Shown here: one piece after another, positions 1 through 12,326 of the stretch | How positions within the stretch are numbered: position 1 is the stretch's first letter | Layout of the letters: every line of letters starts with the position of its first letter | Assembly: GCF_018704125.1 (NCBI RefSeq) | Contig: NZ_JAGTIS010000021.1 | Location: forward strand, 1 to 64,000 | Length of the DNA stretch: 64,000 nt | Origin: Metapseudomonas boanensis | GTDB taxonomy: Bacteria > Pseudomonadota > Gammaproteobacteria > Pseudomonadales > Pseudomonadaceae | Direction of reading: 5' to 3' | Translations under genes and position numbers: made by a program | Notes under the pieces: model-generated | The model's input: the letters and a program-made list of their open reading frames with translations, nothing else | Databases searched by the model: none | What the model was told of the DNA's origin: nothing

Positions 1-370
1 GATAATCAGTTGACTATCAGTCTTACTTCACAAGCACCCACACGAATTGCTTGATTCAGTTGTTAAAGAGCGTTTCGATCAAGTCTTTCGTCTCAACCGA
101 GGCCGCGCATTTTACAGCAGCCTTTCTGTCTGTCAAGCTGTTTTTCGAAATTTTTCGTTTCTACTCAACCGCTTGCGCTTTCGATCCGATCTCTCTTCTC
201 GTCAGCGGGAGGCGCATCTTACAGCATTCAAACTCGCTGTCAACACCTCCTTTCCAGCCTCCCTCGCCACTGGCGAGCCTTGCGAGGCAAGAACCTTCCA
301 GCTCATCGTCTATCAAGCTTAACTCATTGAATCTCAAGGAGTTTTACTTGGCGACTGCGCCGGAAGAGGT
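1..370 (-). other. rRNA operon leader (16S gene lies beyond the left edge)
   Basis: Read leftward, this stretch is an untranslated leader with a boxA antitermination signal CGCTCTTTAACAA (60-72). The bases after boxA resemble Pseudomonas 16S leaders. The short ORFs here have no coding character. In P. aeruginosa an rRNA operon also lies directly downstream of tyrS. No rRNA gene sequence itself is inside the window. Confidence 0.75.
60..72 (-). promoter_or_regulatory. boxA antitermination element
   Basis: Minus-strand CGCTCTTTAACAA matches the NusB/NusE (S10) recognition consensus TGCTCTTTAACA found in bacterial rRNA leaders. It lies about 300 bases downstream of the promoter at 371-402. Confidence 0.75.
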
Positions 371-402
371 GCGCATTATAGGGATCCAAAACGCGCCGTC
401 AA
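371..402 (-). promoter_or_regulatory. rRNA operon promoter, leftward
   Basis: On the minus strand TTGACG (397-402) is followed after 16 bases by a perfect TATAAT (375-380) and then GCGC. A GC-rich discriminator is typical of stringently controlled rRNA promoters, and the bases upstream of the -35 are A/T-rich like an UP element. It starts 17 bases after the tyrS stop and drives the leader that leaves the window on the left. Confidence 0.8.
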
Positions 403-418
403 CACTTATTTCAAGAAA

Positions 419-1618
419 CTATTCCACAACCAAGCTAACACGCGCAAACGCCCTTTTCCCGGCTTGGCAGACATGTGTCGTGCCGAGTTTGAAGACGAAG
501 GAGCGATCAACTACCTCACCATCAATGCGCACACCACCAGAACCAAGCAGGTCGCGCGCCACAGCGGCATTCTTCACCAGACCAGCTTTATTAAGGACAG
601 AAGCGATCGGCATGTCTTCAGCAGCAGCCAGCTCAATTTCCGGCAGATCCACAGGCAACTCGCCATCCCTCATTCTGTTGCCCGCAGAACGATGGGCAGT
701 AGCAGCCGCCTCTTCACCATGGAAGCGAGCGACGATCTCTTCGGCCAGCTTGATCTTGATGTCGCGCGGATTGGCGCCCTGGTCTACATCCTTCTTGAAC
801 TGCTCGATCTCACCCATGGAGCGAAAGCTCAGCAGCTCGAAGTAGCGCCACATCAACTGATCAGGAATGGAGACCAGCTTGTTGTACATCACACCAGGTG
901 CTTCCTGGATGCCCACATAGTTGCCAAGGGACTTGGACATCTTTTTCACACCATCCAGACCTTCCAGCAACGGCATGGTGACGATGCACTGAGACTCCTG
1001 ACCATAAGCGCGCTGCAGTTCGCGCCCCATCAACAGATTGAACTTCTGATCGGTACCACCCAGCTCGACATCCGCGCGCAGAGCAACCGAGTCGTACCCC
1101 TGCACCAGCGGGTAAAGAAACTCATGAATGGCAATCGGTTGATTCGTGGTGTAGCGCTTGCTGAAGTCATCGCGCTCGAGCATCCGAGCAACGGTGTACT
1201 GGGAGGCCAGACGAATGAAGTCTGCCGGAGACAGCTTATCCATCCAGGTGGAGTTGAAGGCCACCTCAGTCTTGCCAGGATCCAGAATCTTGAACACCTG
1301 AGCCTTATAGGTCTCCGCGTTCTCCAGAACCTGCTCTCGAGTCAGCGGAGGACGCGTTGCGCTCTTGCCGCTTGGGTCACCAATCATCCCCGTGAAGTCG
1401 CCTATCAGGAAGATGACCTGGTGACCTAGCTCCTGGAACTGGCGCAGCTTATTAATAAGGACCGTATGCCCGAGGTGAAGGTCTGGAGCTGTCGGATCGA
1501 AGCCCGCCTTGATCCGTAGTGGCTGGCCACGCTTGAGCTTTTCCACCAGCTCGGACTCGACCAGAACCTCTTCCGCACCGCGCTTGATCAGCGCCAGTTG
1601 CTCTTCAACCGACTTCAT
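419..1618 (-). CDS. tyrS: Tyrosyl-tRNA synthetase
   Basis: Charges tRNA-Tyr with tyrosine in the cytoplasm. The 399-residue product has the class I signature HLGH at residues 48-51, the KMSKS loop near residue 232 and a C-terminal S4-type RNA-binding domain from about residue 340. The frame stays open upstream, but the start at 1618 (MKSVEEQ) gives the normal family length and N-terminus. It is divergent from the peptidase gene at 1801 and co-directional with the rRNA operon whose promoter follows immediately. No terminator is visible between its stop and that promoter, so some read-through into the rRNA leader is possible. Confidence 0.97.
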   Translation of the reverse strand: MKSVEEQLALIKRGAEEVLVESELVEKLKRGQPLRIKAGFDPTAPDLHLGHTVLINKLRQFQELGHQVIFLIGDFTGMIGDPSGKSATRPPLTREQVLENAETYKAQVFKILDPGKTEVAFNSTWMDKLSPADFIRLASQYTVARMLERDDFSKRYTTNQPIAIHEFLYPLVQGYDSVALRADVELGGTDQKFNLLMGRELQRAYGQESQCIVTMPLLEGLDGVKKMSKSLGNYVGIQEAPGVMYNKLVSIPDQLMWRYFELLSFRSMGEIEQFKKDVDQGANPRDIKIKLAEEIVARFHGEEAAATAHRSAGNRMRDGELPVDLPEIELAAAEDMPIASVLNKAGLVKNAAVARDLLGSGGVRIDGEVVDRSFVFKLGTTHVCQAGKRAFARVSLVVE

Positions 1619-1658
1619 GACAGGACTCGTGACCGTTCGACAGACAAAAGGGGAACCA

Positions 1659-1686
1659 ACCATACAAGATCGCGAACTAATTACAA
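1659..1686 (-). promoter_or_regulatory. Candidate tyrS promoter
   Basis: On the minus strand TTGTAA (1681-1686) and TATGGT (1659-1664) are separated by 16 bases, about 40 bases upstream of the tyrS start. This is a plausible sigma-70 promoter by consensus only. Confidence 0.35.
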
Positions 1687-1800
1687 GTTTTGCGCCTGAG
1701 CCAACGCCGACCGGCGGACGGCGTGAATCCGAGGTTGCCTAGGGCAGCTTTTGATTATATTTTAGGCAGTTAGTTCACCTTCTAAAAAACACCACACGCC

Positions 1801-4333
<2,533 letters not shown>

Positions 4334-4346
4334 CCAGTCCACAAAC

Positions 4347-4377
4347 AAAAACGCCGTGCTCAATGGCACGGCGTTTT
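4347..4377. terminator. Bidirectional terminator between anmK and erpA
   Basis: Stem AAAACGCCGTGC with its exact complement GCACGGCGTTTT around a short loop. An A-run on one side and a T-run on the other let it serve the convergent genes on both sides. Confidence 0.85.
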
Positions 4378-4394
4378 AGAGCATTCCCGCAACG

Positions 4395-4745
4395 TCAGAT
4401 CGAGAAGGACTGGCCGCAACCGCAGGTGGTTGAGGCGTTCGGGTTCTTGATCACGAAACGCGACCCTTCCAAGCCTTCCTGGTAGTCGACTTCGGAACCG
4501 GCGAGATACTGAAAGCTCATCGGATCAACAACCAGGCTGACGCCGTCACGCTCGACGATCGTATCGTCGTCCGCCACGTCTTCATCGAACGTGAAGCCGT
4601 ACTGGAAGCCAGAGCAGCCACCACCCGTGACGAACACGCGAAGCTTCAGGCGTGGATTGCCTTCTTCATCGATCAGGTTCTTCACCTTGCTGGCCGCACC
4701 CTCAGTGAACAACAGGGCTGAAGGGGTGAAGGTTTCGACGCTCAT
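4395..4745 (-). CDS. erpA: Iron-sulfur cluster insertion protein ErpA
   Basis: A-type carrier that delivers Fe-S clusters to apoproteins, including isoprenoid-pathway enzymes. The 116-residue product shows the three family cysteines C44, C108 and C110 (in CSGFQYG and CGCGQ). The start at 4745 (MSVETFT) is preferred over the longer open frame because a GGGAGAG ribosome site lies 8 bases upstream and the length matches the family. It is convergent with anmK across a shared terminator. Confidence 0.95.
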   Translation of the reverse strand: MSVETFTPSALLFTEGAASKVKNLIDEEGNPRLKLRVFVTGGGCSGFQYGFTFDEDVADDDTIVERDGVSLVVDPMSFQYLAGSEVDYQEGLEGSRFVIKNPNASTTCGCGQSFSI

Positions 4746-4881
4746 GCTGCAACTCTCCCGGCTCGACGCCGCCATACTGCGCTAAGGCGAGGCATTATCC
4801 GCTTACCCTACAAAACTGGTCAACTATTAAGCGACTCGGCCCACACCCGGAAGCGACATGGGCTCGAAAGTCAGCAGTGGA

Positions 4882-5916
4882 TCAGGGCAGCAATGCCGCG
4901 TGGCCCAGCCCAAGGCGCTCTTCCAGGCCGAAAAGAATGTTCATGTTCTGTACGGCCTGACCGGAAGCACCCTTGACCAGGTTATCGATCACCGACAGGA
5001 CCACCACCAGGTCTCCGCCCTGTGGACGATGGACCGCAATACGGCAAACGTTTGCGCCGCGAACGCTGCGGGTTTCCGGGTGACTCCCCGCCGGCATCAC
5101 GTCGACGAAGGGTTCATTGGCATAGCGTCTCTCGAACAGCGCTTGCAGGTCCACGCTCTTGTCCGCCACGTTGGCGTAAAGGGTTGCGTGAATGCCACGG
5201 ATCATCGGTGTCAGATGCGGAACAAACGTCAGATCGACAGCACCACCCGCAGCACGCCGCAGGCCCTGAGTGATTTCCGGCAGATGGCGGTGCCCCTTGA
5301 CCGAATAGGCCATCATGCTTTCGCCCGCCTCGCAGAACAGCGAGCCGACCTTGGCGCCACGGCCTGCACCACTGACACCCGACTTGCAGTCAGCGATCAG
5401 TCGGCGGGTATCGGCCAGGCCTGCCTCGAGCAGCGGGATAAAACCCAGCTGCGTGGCGGTCGGATAGCAACCAGGGACCGCAATCAGGCGGGCGTTCTTG
5501 ATTGCCTCGCGGTTGACTTCCGGCAGGCCGTAGACGGCTTCGGGAAGCAGACCGGGAGCGCCATGAGGCTGGCCGTACCACTTGGCCCACTCCACCGCAT
5601 CCTGCAGGCGAAAATCGGCAGACAGGTCGATCACCTTGGTGCCCGCATCCAGCAGCTCGCCGGCCAGGGCATGGGCGACGCCGTGCGGGGTCGCGAAGAA
5701 CACCACGTCGCAAGCGCCGAGCGTAGCCACGTCCGGCACGCTGAAGGCGAGCTGGTCGTAATGGCCTCGCAAGTTCGGGTACATATCGGCGACCTTGACC
5801 CCTGCCTCGGAGCGCGACGTGATCACCGCCACCTCTGCCTGCGGATGCTGAGCCAGCAGACGCAGCAGTTCGACACCGGTGTAGCCCGTGCCGCCGACGA
5901 TTCCGACCTTGACCAT
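4882..5916 (-). CDS. argC: N-acetyl-gamma-glutamyl-phosphate reductase
   Basis: Third step of arginine synthesis: NADPH reduction of N-acetylglutamyl phosphate to the semialdehyde. The product is 344 residues from the start [14 protein letters not shown], which carries the N-terminal nucleotide-binding glycine pattern. The catalytic cysteine is in VPGCYPTA (about residue 149). The frame extends 22 codons upstream, but the shorter start places the Rossmann motif at the N-terminus as in the family. It is divergent from hemJ. Confidence 0.96.
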   Translation of the reverse strand: MVKVGIVGGTGYTGVELLRLLAQHPQAEVAVITSRSEAGVKVADMYPNLRGHYDQLAFSVPDVATLGACDVVFFATPHGVAHALAGELLDAGTKVIDLSADFRLQDAVEWAKWYGQPHGAPGLLPEAVYGLPEVNREAIKNARLIAVPGCYPTATQLGFIPLLEAGLADTRRLIADCKSGVSGAGRGAKVGSLFCEAGESMMAYSVKGHRHLPEITQGLRRAAGGAVDLTFVPHLTPMIRGIHATLYANVADKSVDLQALFERRYANEPFVDVMPAGSHPETRSVRGANVCRIAVHRPQGGDLVVVLSVIDNLVKGASGQAVQNMNILFGLEERLGLGHAALLP

Positions 5917-6050
5917 CACTTGCCCCTTCAAAGAACCGATTGGAAAGCTGCCGATAATAAAGCTGCATCGGCCATGGGCCAACAGCCAAGGTGACGTGTG
6001 GCGTCCCCACCCTCTACTATCGTGGCCACCTTGGACCTGGAAGCCGACTC

Positions 6051-6476
6051 ATGCTCTACCTGTGGTTGAAAGCCCTACACATCATCGCCATAGTCTGCTG
6101 GTTCGCCGGACTGTTCTATTTGCCACGCCTCTTCGTGTACCACGCGATGAGCGAGGATGCCGCTAGCCGCGAACGCTTCATCATCATGGAGCGCAAGCTT
6201 TACCGCGGCATCATGGGACCATCGATGATCGCCACCCTGGTCTTCGGTTTGTGGATGCTCTACCTCAACACCTCCTTGTTCAGCCAGGGCTGGCTACACG
6301 CCAAACTGACCCTGGTCGTGCTGTTGATCGGCTACCACCACGCCTGCGGGTCCCTCCTGAAGCGTTTTGCACGAGGCGAGAACCGACGCAGCCACGTGTT
6401 CTATCGCTGGTTCAACGAAGTTCCGGTGCTGTTCTTGATCGCCATTGTCATCCTGGTGGTGGTGAAGCCTTTCTGA
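6051..6476 (+). CDS. hemJ: HemJ-type protoporphyrinogen IX oxidase
   Basis: Integral membrane enzyme of late haem synthesis, oxidising protoporphyrinogen IX (former UPF0093). The 141-residue product has about four membrane segments. It also has the conserved early histidine in LKALHIIA, the GLFYLPRLFVYH segment and a later MERKLYR motif. The start at 6051 (MLYLWLK) is chosen because upstream codons lack membrane character. A nitronate monooxygenase gene follows 29 bases downstream and is probably co-transcribed. Confidence 0.88.
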   Translation: MLYLWLKALHIIAIVCWFAGLFYLPRLFVYHAMSEDAASRERFIIMERKLYRGIMGPSMIATLVFGLWMLYLNTSLFSQGWLHAKLTLVVLLIGYHHACGSLLKRFARGENRRSHVFYRWFNEVPVLFLIAIVILVVVKPF

Positions 6477-6505
6477 CTCCAGACAGCCTACAAGAGGAAT
6501 GCCAG

Positions 6506-7468
6506 ATGTCCCTGCCTGCCCTGCTCGATCAACGCTTGCGCCTACCAGTAGTGGCGGCGCCAATGTTTCTGGTATCCAACCCTAAGCTGGTGATGGCCTG
6601 CTGCAATAGTGGAATTGTCGGAAGCTTCCCTGCCCTGAACCAGCGCGAAAGCTCCGGCTTCCGCGCCTGGCTAGAGGAAATCGAGTCTGGCCTGAACACC
6701 AGCGCCGCGCCTTACGCCGTCAACCTGATTGTCCATCACAGCAATCCCCGGTTGCAGGCCGATCTGGCGGTCTGTGTGGAAAAGCGGGTTCCCATCGTCA
6801 TCACCAGCCTGGGGGCGGTCAAAGAGGTGGTGGACGCGGTGCACGGTTACGGCGGCCTGGTATTCCACGACGTGACGACCCGCCGCCACGCTGAAAAGGC
6901 CGCCGAAGCCGGGGTCGACGGATTGATTGCTGTTGCAGCAGGCGCCGGCGGCCACGCCGGGACCTGGAGCCCCTTCGCCCTGATCGCCGAGATTCGCCAG
7001 TTCTTCGACAAGACCCTGCTGCTGGCTGGATGCCTCAACCACGGCCATGAGATCTTCGCTGCACAGTTGCTGGGCGCCGATTTGGCTTACCTGGGTACCC
7101 GATTCATTGCCACCCAGCAGAGCGATGCGGAAACCCGCTACAAGCAGATGATCCTGGACGCCAAGGCAGCAGACATCATCCATACCCCGGCAGTCTCAGG
7201 TGTACCGGCGAGCTTCATGCGACAGAGCCTTGAAGCTGCTGGCTACGACCTCAAACGCCTGACGGACAAGGCCGATATCAACTACGGCGAAAAGCTCAAG
7301 CCAATCAGTGATGAGGCAAAAGCCTGGAAGACCGTCTGGTCGGCCGGCCAGGGCGTGGGCAACATCCGTGACCTGCCGACCGCTGATGAACTGATCGCCC
7401 GGCTCGACCGCGAATACCGTGCCGCCCGTGACCATGCAGTCCAGCTTGGTCAGCGCTGGGCGCCCTGA
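6506..7468 (+). CDS. Nitronate monooxygenase family protein
   Basis: FMN-dependent TIM-barrel enzyme of the 2-nitropropane dioxygenase family, which oxidises alkyl nitronates such as propionate 3-nitronate. The 320-residue product has PMFLVSNPKLV near the N-terminus and the flavin/catalytic segment AGAGGHAG with His150. The C-terminal part includes a conserved GQGVGNI. The start at 6506 has a GAGG ribosome site and fits the family; the longer open frame overlaps hemJ. The physiological substrate is not evident. Confidence 0.88.
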   Translation: MSLPALLDQRLRLPVVAAPMFLVSNPKLVMACCNSGIVGSFPALNQRESSGFRAWLEEIESGLNTSAAPYAVNLIVHHSNPRLQADLAVCVEKRVPIVITSLGAVKEVVDAVHGYGGLVFHDVTTRRHAEKAAEAGVDGLIAVAAGAGGHAGTWSPFALIAEIRQFFDKTLLLAGCLNHGHEIFAAQLLGADLAYLGTRFIATQQSDAETRYKQMILDAKAADIIHTPAVSGVPASFMRQSLEAAGYDLKRLTDKADINYGEKLKPISDEAKAWKTVWSAGQGVGNIRDLPTADELIARLDREYRAARDHAVQLGQRWAP

Positions 7469-7665
7469 GACTCGGCGACAGACTCGGCCACCGAACCTGG
7501 GGCACAGGGCCGCCTGATAGCCCTGTTCGAGGTCCCATACAGTGCCGTTCTGCGAAGCCTTTTCGCAAATCACCGTTCACTTTGTGCACCAGGCCGCTTG
7601 TGCCGTGGCCTAGCGCACAATTACGCTGTGCCATCCCCCGCTCTGTCGCCGACAAGGATGCCCGC

Positions 7666-8706
7666 ATGGTCGAAGCTCGCTACAAAATCGTCTTCGAAGG
7701 CGAACCAATGCCCGGCGTGGCACTGGAAACCGTCAAGGAAAATCTCGCTCGCCTGTTCAAGAGCGATTCCAGAAAGATCGACAGTCTGTTCAGTGGCCGC
7801 AGCGTCGCACTAAAGCGCGATCTGGACGAGGCCGAAGCCGATAAGTACCTGGCCGCCCTGCAACGGGCGGGGGCAATGGTGCGCAAGGAGCAGGACCGGT
7901 CGAACAGCCCGCTGGAAGCGAAAGACGAGCCAGCCCCCATGATGGCACCCCAGACGCCCGCAATGATCGATAGCATGCGCTGCCCCAAGTGCGGCCACGA
8001 GCAGCCCAGGGCAGCCGAATGCCAGGCATGCGGCATCATCATCGACAAATACCTGGCACGCCAGGCCCAGCTGGCAACTGAAGCAGCTGCGGCGCAGGCC
8101 TCCATTACTTCTGCCACCGCTGGCTCCTCGCCCTACGCCCCGACACGGGCACAGGTCGGCGAAGTCCTGCCCGAATATGGTGAGCTCAAGGTCCTCAGCA
8201 CCGAAGGTCGGATTGGCCGGGTTCGCTACCTGGGCTGGAGCATGGCGCTCATACTGGCATTCCTCCCGGTCGGCGCGGTGATCGCAGCCAGCTTCGCGCT
8301 TTCCTCCACTCTGGCAAGCCTGCTGGCAATTGTGGCGTGTATCGTCCTGGCAGTTGTCGGCGTCTTTATCGGTGTCCAGCGCCTGCACGATATTGGCTGG
8401 TCCGGCTGGCTTTGGCTGGTCAACTTCGTTCCGTTCGTGGGCAGCGTGTTCGCCTTGATCATGCTGGTGGTCCCCGGGACCTCCGGCCCCAATCGTTATG
8501 GCCCACCGCCGCCACCCAACAGCCTCGCCGTCAAGGTCCTGGCCTGCCTGGTCCTGCTGGCCCCGATTGTGATCGGTATTCTTTCCGCAATTGCCATTCC
8601 CGCCTACCAGGACTATGTAAGTCGCGCCCAACTGACCGGGGAGACCCGCTACGAGCAGCCAGCTGACACCGCAATAGCGCCACAAAGCGATTCCGCATCA
8701 GAATAA
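7666..8706 (+). CDS. DUF805 membrane protein with N-terminal zinc ribbon and pilin-like C-terminal segment
   Basis: Function unknown. The 346-residue product has a soluble N-terminal domain (about 1-75) that often precedes zinc ribbons in pseudomonad proteins. Next comes a four-cysteine ribbon (CPKCGHE and CQACGI, about 105-122), then a DUF805-type multi-helix membrane region (about 185-285). A last hydrophobic helix ends in AIAIPAYQDYV, resembling the N-terminus of mature type IV pilins, and a short polar tail follows. No pilin-type leader cleavage site precedes that helix. The start at 7666 (MVEARYK) is chosen from the beginning of the conserved domain. It sits between unrelated single genes. 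Confidence 0.75.
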   Translation: MVEARYKIVFEGEPMPGVALETVKENLARLFKSDSRKIDSLFSGRSVALKRDLDEAEADKYLAALQRAGAMVRKEQDRSNSPLEAKDEPAPMMAPQTPAMIDSMRCPKCGHEQPRAAECQACGIIIDKYLARQAQLATEAAAAQASITSATAGSSPYAPTRAQVGEVLPEYGELKVLSTEGRIGRVRYLGWSMALILAFLPVGAVIAASFALSSTLASLLAIVACIVLAVVGVFIGVQRLHDIGWSGWLWLVNFVPFVGSVFALIMLVVPGTSGPNRYGPPPPPNSLAVKVLACLVLLAPIVIGILSAIAIPAYQDYVSRAQLTGETRYEQPADTAIAPQSDSASE

Positions 8707-8758
8707 GCAACCTCCCGGGGCCGGAACTGTCCAACCCGGCCCCTTCAGGAGAATCTCC

Positions 8759-9547
8759 ATGCCCCGTTATGCCCTGGTCACCGGCGCCTCCAGCGGAATC
8801 GGCCTCGCTTTGGCCGAAGCCTTGGCGCGACGAGGCCGCAGCCTCCTGTTGGTGGCAAGGCAGCGTGACGCGCTGGAAAGCATTGCCTGCGAATTGACCC
8901 AGCGCTTTGGCGTAGAGGTACTGTTTCGCGTCTGCGACCTGGCCGAACCGCTCCAGGTGTCCGGCATGCTGATGGAGCTGGAACAGGGCGAACGGCAATT
9001 CGACCTGCTGGTAAACAATGCCGGCATTGGAACCTCTGGCCCCTTCATTGAGCAGCATTGGAGTGATGAGCAGGAGCTGATCGAGCTGAACATCCTGGCC
9101 ATGGCTCGACTTTGCCACGCGCTGGGTGCGCTAATGGCCCACCAAGGCGGGGGCCAAATACTCAACGTAGCCTCCGTCGCCGGCTTTCAGCCCGGCCCCT
9201 GGATGAGCAACTACTACGCCAGCAAGGCCTACGTGCTGCACTTCTCCGAGGGCCTGCGCGAGGAGCTTCGCCCCCAGGGGGTCAAGGTTTCGGTGCTCTG
9301 CCCCGGCCCGACGCGCAAGAGCTTCTTCCGTCGCGCCCATTCGCAGGTCGATCGACTGGAAGGCAGTAAACTGATGATGAGCCCCGAAGAGGTCGCGTTG
9401 ATCACTGTGCGAGCCCTTGAGAAGAATCGCGCAATCATCATACCTGGCTGGCGCAATCGACTGGCCGCCCGGCTCCCCCGTTTCGCCCCGCGCTGGCTGG
9501 TACGGCGCGTGGTGGGCCGAATCAACCGGGCCTTTGCAAAATCCTGA
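8759..9547 (+). CDS. Short-chain dehydrogenase/reductase
   Basis: Classical SDR oxidoreductase of 262 residues. It shows TGASSGIG at residues 8-15 for NAD(P) binding, the NNAG motif, and the catalytic YxxxK (Y152, K156 in YYASK). The ribosome site AGGAGA precedes the start. It resembles the DltE-like/YqjQ-like subgroup with a basic C-terminus (RRVVGRINR). The substrate cannot be deduced. It is convergent with the AAA ATPase gene, with 11 bases between their ends. Confidence 0.9.
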   Translation: MPRYALVTGASSGIGLALAEALARRGRSLLLVARQRDALESIACELTQRFGVEVLFRVCDLAEPLQVSGMLMELEQGERQFDLLVNNAGIGTSGPFIEQHWSDEQELIELNILAMARLCHALGALMAHQGGGQILNVASVAGFQPGPWMSNYYASKAYVLHFSEGLREELRPQGVKVSVLCPGPTRKSFFRRAHSQVDRLEGSKLMMSPEEVALITVRALEKNRAIIIPGWRNRLAARLPRFAPRWLVRRVVGRINRAFAKS

Positions 9548-9558
9548 GCTACGGCCGA

Positions 9559-11040
9559 TCAGTCGGCCCTGACGCAACGGTCGTGCGCCCAGCTTCGCAA
9601 GCTCGCCAACTGCTCGGCCATAACCACTGAAAGCGGAGAGCTGGCGCGCAGCTGGCGTAATAGCAAGGCCTGATCCACCGCGCATTGCTGCGCCTGGGAC
9701 GCGTAGAGCATGCCAACGACCGCCTGCTCGATCTCCGCACCAGAAAAGCCTTCGCTGGCGAGCACCAGCTCATGCAGATCGAATTGCGCCGGGTCCAGTT
9801 CCCGGCGAGCAAGGTGGATCCGGAAGATGTCGGCGCGAACCTCTGGCTGAGGCAGATCGATGAAGAACAGTTCATCGAAACGCCCCTTGCGCAGCAACTC
9901 TGGCGCAAGGCGGTCGACGGCATTGGCCGTGGCTACCAGAAACACCGGCGCTTTGCGCTCGGCCATCCAGGTCAGCAGTGTTCCCAGGACCCGCTGGCTG
10001 ACCCCGCTATCGTGATCTCCACTGGACAGCCCCTTCTCCACCTCGTCCATCCACAACACGCATGGCGACATCTGCTCGGCCAGCTTCAACGCCTCACGCA
10101 GGTTCCGCTCGGTTTCACCGAAGAACTTGTTGTACAAACAGGCGAAATCCAGGCGCAGCAACGGCAGGCCCCATAGCCCTGCCACGGCCTTGGCCGCCAG
10201 GCTCTTGCCACCGCCCTGCACGCCGACCAGCATCACGCCCCTGGGTCGATCCTTGACCTTTTCGTCGAGCAGCGCGGCCTGGCGTTCGGCCAGCCAACGT
10301 TTGAGATTGTCCAGGCCACCGACTTCTGCGAACCGCGCTGTCTCGTACTCGAAGCTGAGCACACCCTCCATGTCGAGCAGTTGGAACTTGGCCTTGTTCA
10401 GCTCCGGCAAATCTTCCTGGGTGATGGCGCCGTCATCGCAAATGACATTGCGAGCCAATGCGCGAGCCTCGCCATGACTCATTCCTCGGAGGTTCTTCAC
10501 CACCTGCTGCAGGGTCCGGTTGTCCGTGCGAACCCGCGCCCCGCGATTACGCTCGCTCCAGCGCGTCGCCTCTTCGCGCACGATGCTCAGGAGCTCCTCT
10601 TCGCCTGGCAGTGCAAGACTGAAGCGTGCAGCATAACGCTGTACTTCCGGTGGCAGCTTCAGGGCATGGGAAACCAGCACCGCAGTCGGCTTGTGATTGC
10701 CTTCAGCCATGGCCACTTCCTTGAGCAGCCGAACGACCCGCGGGTTATCCGCAAGGAAGGGATGCAGGTCACAGAGGACATAGAGGCTCGGCTGCGGATC
10801 TGCCTTGATCAGCCGCAGAGCCACCTCAGGATCGCGGCTATCTTCTTCGCCCAGCGGCTCACCGCCAAAACCAAGCCGCTGCAGCCCCTCGCTGACCGAC
10901 CAGGTCAACAGCCCCAGCCCTCGTTTGATCGCCAGGCTGGTCAAGGTTTCCAACACTCGGCGCTCATCCCAGGACTCGATCAGCACCAGTTTCACCCTGG
11001 AGTCCATCACCAGGCCGAGGTCATGGATGTCGTTCTTCAC
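9559..11040 (-). CDS. AAA+ ATPase, Ycf46-like
   Basis: The 493-residue product has an N-terminal domain that looks like an inactive ATPase fold (to about 240). The C-terminal AAA+ module carries Walker A GVQGGGKS, Walker [10 protein letters not shown], a sensor region ATANAVDRL and the arginine-bearing RKGRFDELF. The layout matches the Ycf46/FtsH-like AAA family of uncertain role. It is divergent from the HIT gene 89 bases away. No protease domain is present, so FtsH is excluded. Confidence 0.85.
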   Translation of the reverse strand: MKNDIHDLGLVMDSRVKLVLIESWDERRVLETLTSLAIKRGLGLLTWSVSEGLQRLGFGGEPLGEEDSRDPEVALRLIKADPQPSLYVLCDLHPFLADNPRVVRLLKEVAMAEGNHKPTAVLVSHALKLPPEVQRYAARFSLALPGEEELLSIVREEATRWSERNRGARVRTDNRTLQQVVKNLRGMSHGEARALARNVICDDGAITQEDLPELNKAKFQLLDMEGVLSFEYETARFAEVGGLDNLKRWLAERQAALLDEKVKDRPRGVMLVGVQGGGKSLAAKAVAGLWGLPLLRLDFACLYNKFFGETERNLREALKLAEQMSPCVLWMDEVEKGLSSGDHDSGVSQRVLGTLLTWMAERKAPVFLVATANAVDRLAPELLRKGRFDELFFIDLPQPEVRADIFRIHLARRELDPAQFDLHELVLASEGFSGAEIEQAVVGMLYASQAQQCAVDQALLLRQLRASSPLSVVMAEQLASLRSWAHDRCVRAD

Positions 11041-11129
11041 AGGCGCTCCTTCGGGTCGTGGGTCAGGCTGGCCGGGGCAACCGCCCGCCGTTAAACTCGA
11101 CGCCTCTTATATCAGGCCGGAGAACCCCA

Positions 11130-11468
11130 GTGGACTGTCTGTTCTGCAAAATCGCGGCGGGCGAAATCCCCGCCCGCAAGCTCTATGAAGATGACCAGGT
11201 GGTTGCCTTCCACGACATTGCACCGCAAGCCCCCGTGCATTTTCTGGTCATTCCGAAAAAGCACGTGCGCACCGTCAACGACTTGGTCGAAGAAGACAAG
11301 GCGCTCGCCGGCCACATCGTCTTCACGGCGCAGCGCCTGGCCAAGGAACAAGGTTGCGAGGCCGGCTTCCGCATGGTGATGAACTGCAATGAGCAGGGTG
11401 GCCAGACCGTCTACCACATCCATATGCATGTGCTTGGCCAGCGCCAGATGCATTGGCCCCCGGGCTGA
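11130..11468 (+). CDS. HIT-family nucleotide-binding hydrolase
   Basis: HIT (histidine triad) protein of 112 residues, probably a purine nucleoside phosphoramidate hydrolase like HinT. It has an N-terminal CLFCKI motif and the triad H96-x-H98-x-H100 (HIHMH) near the C-terminus. The start is GTG at 11130, chosen because a GGAGAA ribosome site lies 6 bases upstream and the family N-terminus begins there. The longer open frame has no such support. Confidence 0.92.
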   Translation: MDCLFCKIAAGEIPARKLYEDDQVVAFHDIAPQAPVHFLVIPKKHVRTVNDLVEEDKALAGHIVFTAQRLAKEQGCEAGFRMVMNCNEQGGQTVYHIHMHVLGQRQMHWPPG

Positions 11469-11604
11469 TCCAGCCCCGGACCTCCTCGCCCCTGCGCGCA
11501 AGGGGCGAGCCTGCCCCGCCCGTCGCGAGCGGACTGATTCCAGTCAAGCCCGCAGCGGCCCCTTGGGTTAGAATGCCTGCCGAGATTGCCTACGGAGGTG
11601 CCGC

Positions 11605-12252
11605 ATGGCCAGCGAACGTTACTACTCCCCCGCCGACCGGCTGTTGCTGCAGGCCGACGTCGCCCTGCGCACCCTGCTGCCATTTTCCGGGCAGCCTTTC
11701 CGCCCCTCACCTGCCGATGGCCAACCCGATACCGAACTCGATAGCGATGATGCGCGTCACGTTGCCGGCTTGATGCGCATCAACCACACCGGTGAGGTCT
11801 GCGCCCAAGCGCTGTACCAGGGCCAGGCCCTGACCGCGAAGCTGCCGGAAGTGCGGGCTGCCATGGAGCATGCCGCCGAAGAGGAAGTCGACCACCTCGC
11901 CTGGTGCGAACAACGCATCCGTGAACTCGGCAGCCGCCCGAGTATTCTCAACCCGCTGTTTTATGGTTTGTCGTTTGGCGTCGGTGCATTGGCTGGCCTG
12001 GTCAGCGATAAGGTCAGCCTGGGCTTCGTAGCTGCCACTGAAGACCAGGTGTGCAAACACCTGGACGAGCATCTCCAGCAGCTGCCGGCCGAGGATGGCA
12101 AATCCCGCGCGATTCTCGAACAGATGCGTACCGATGAAGAACAGCACGCCACCAGCGCATTGGAAGCGGGCGGCATGCGCTTCCCAGCTCCGGTCAAGTT
12201 CGGAATGACGTTGCTGTCAAAGGTGATGACCAAAAGCACCTACAGAGTTTGA
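11605..12252 (+). CDS. coq7: 2-nonaprenyl-3-methyl-6-methoxy-1,4-benzoquinol hydroxylase (Coq7)
   Basis: Di-iron monooxygenase that adds the C6 hydroxyl in ubiquinone synthesis. The 215-residue product contains the di-iron ligand motifs: an early E in [17 protein letters not shown] and DEEQHA. Coq7 replaces UbiF in pseudomonads. The GGAGG ribosome site is just upstream. A strong terminator follows. Confidence 0.93.
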   Translation: MASERYYSPADRLLLQADVALRTLLPFSGQPFRPSPADGQPDTELDSDDARHVAGLMRINHTGEVCAQALYQGQALTAKLPEVRAAMEHAAEEEVDHLAWCEQRIRELGSRPSILNPLFYGLSFGVGALAGLVSDKVSLGFVAATEDQVCKHLDEHLQQLPAEDGKSRAILEQMRTDEEQHATSALEAGGMRFPAPVKFGMTLLSKVMTKSTYRV

Positions 12253-12264
12253 GCAGGAGACTGC

Positions 12265-12304
12265 GAAAACAACAAAGGGCGCCACGGCGCCCTTTGTTGT
12301 TTTC
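12265..12304. terminator. Bidirectional terminator between coq7 and speD
   Basis: A perfect 19-base inverted repeat whose arms begin GAAAACAACAAAG and end CTTTGTTGTTTTC. The GC core and A/T outer arms allow termination in both directions between these convergent genes. Confidence 0.85.
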
Positions 12305-12326
12305 ATCCGAAACGTGCCGCTAACTA

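Noticed and set aside
4858-5994. 378-residue plus-strand frame across argC
   Set aside because: Shadow of argC on the opposite strand; no recognisable domain.
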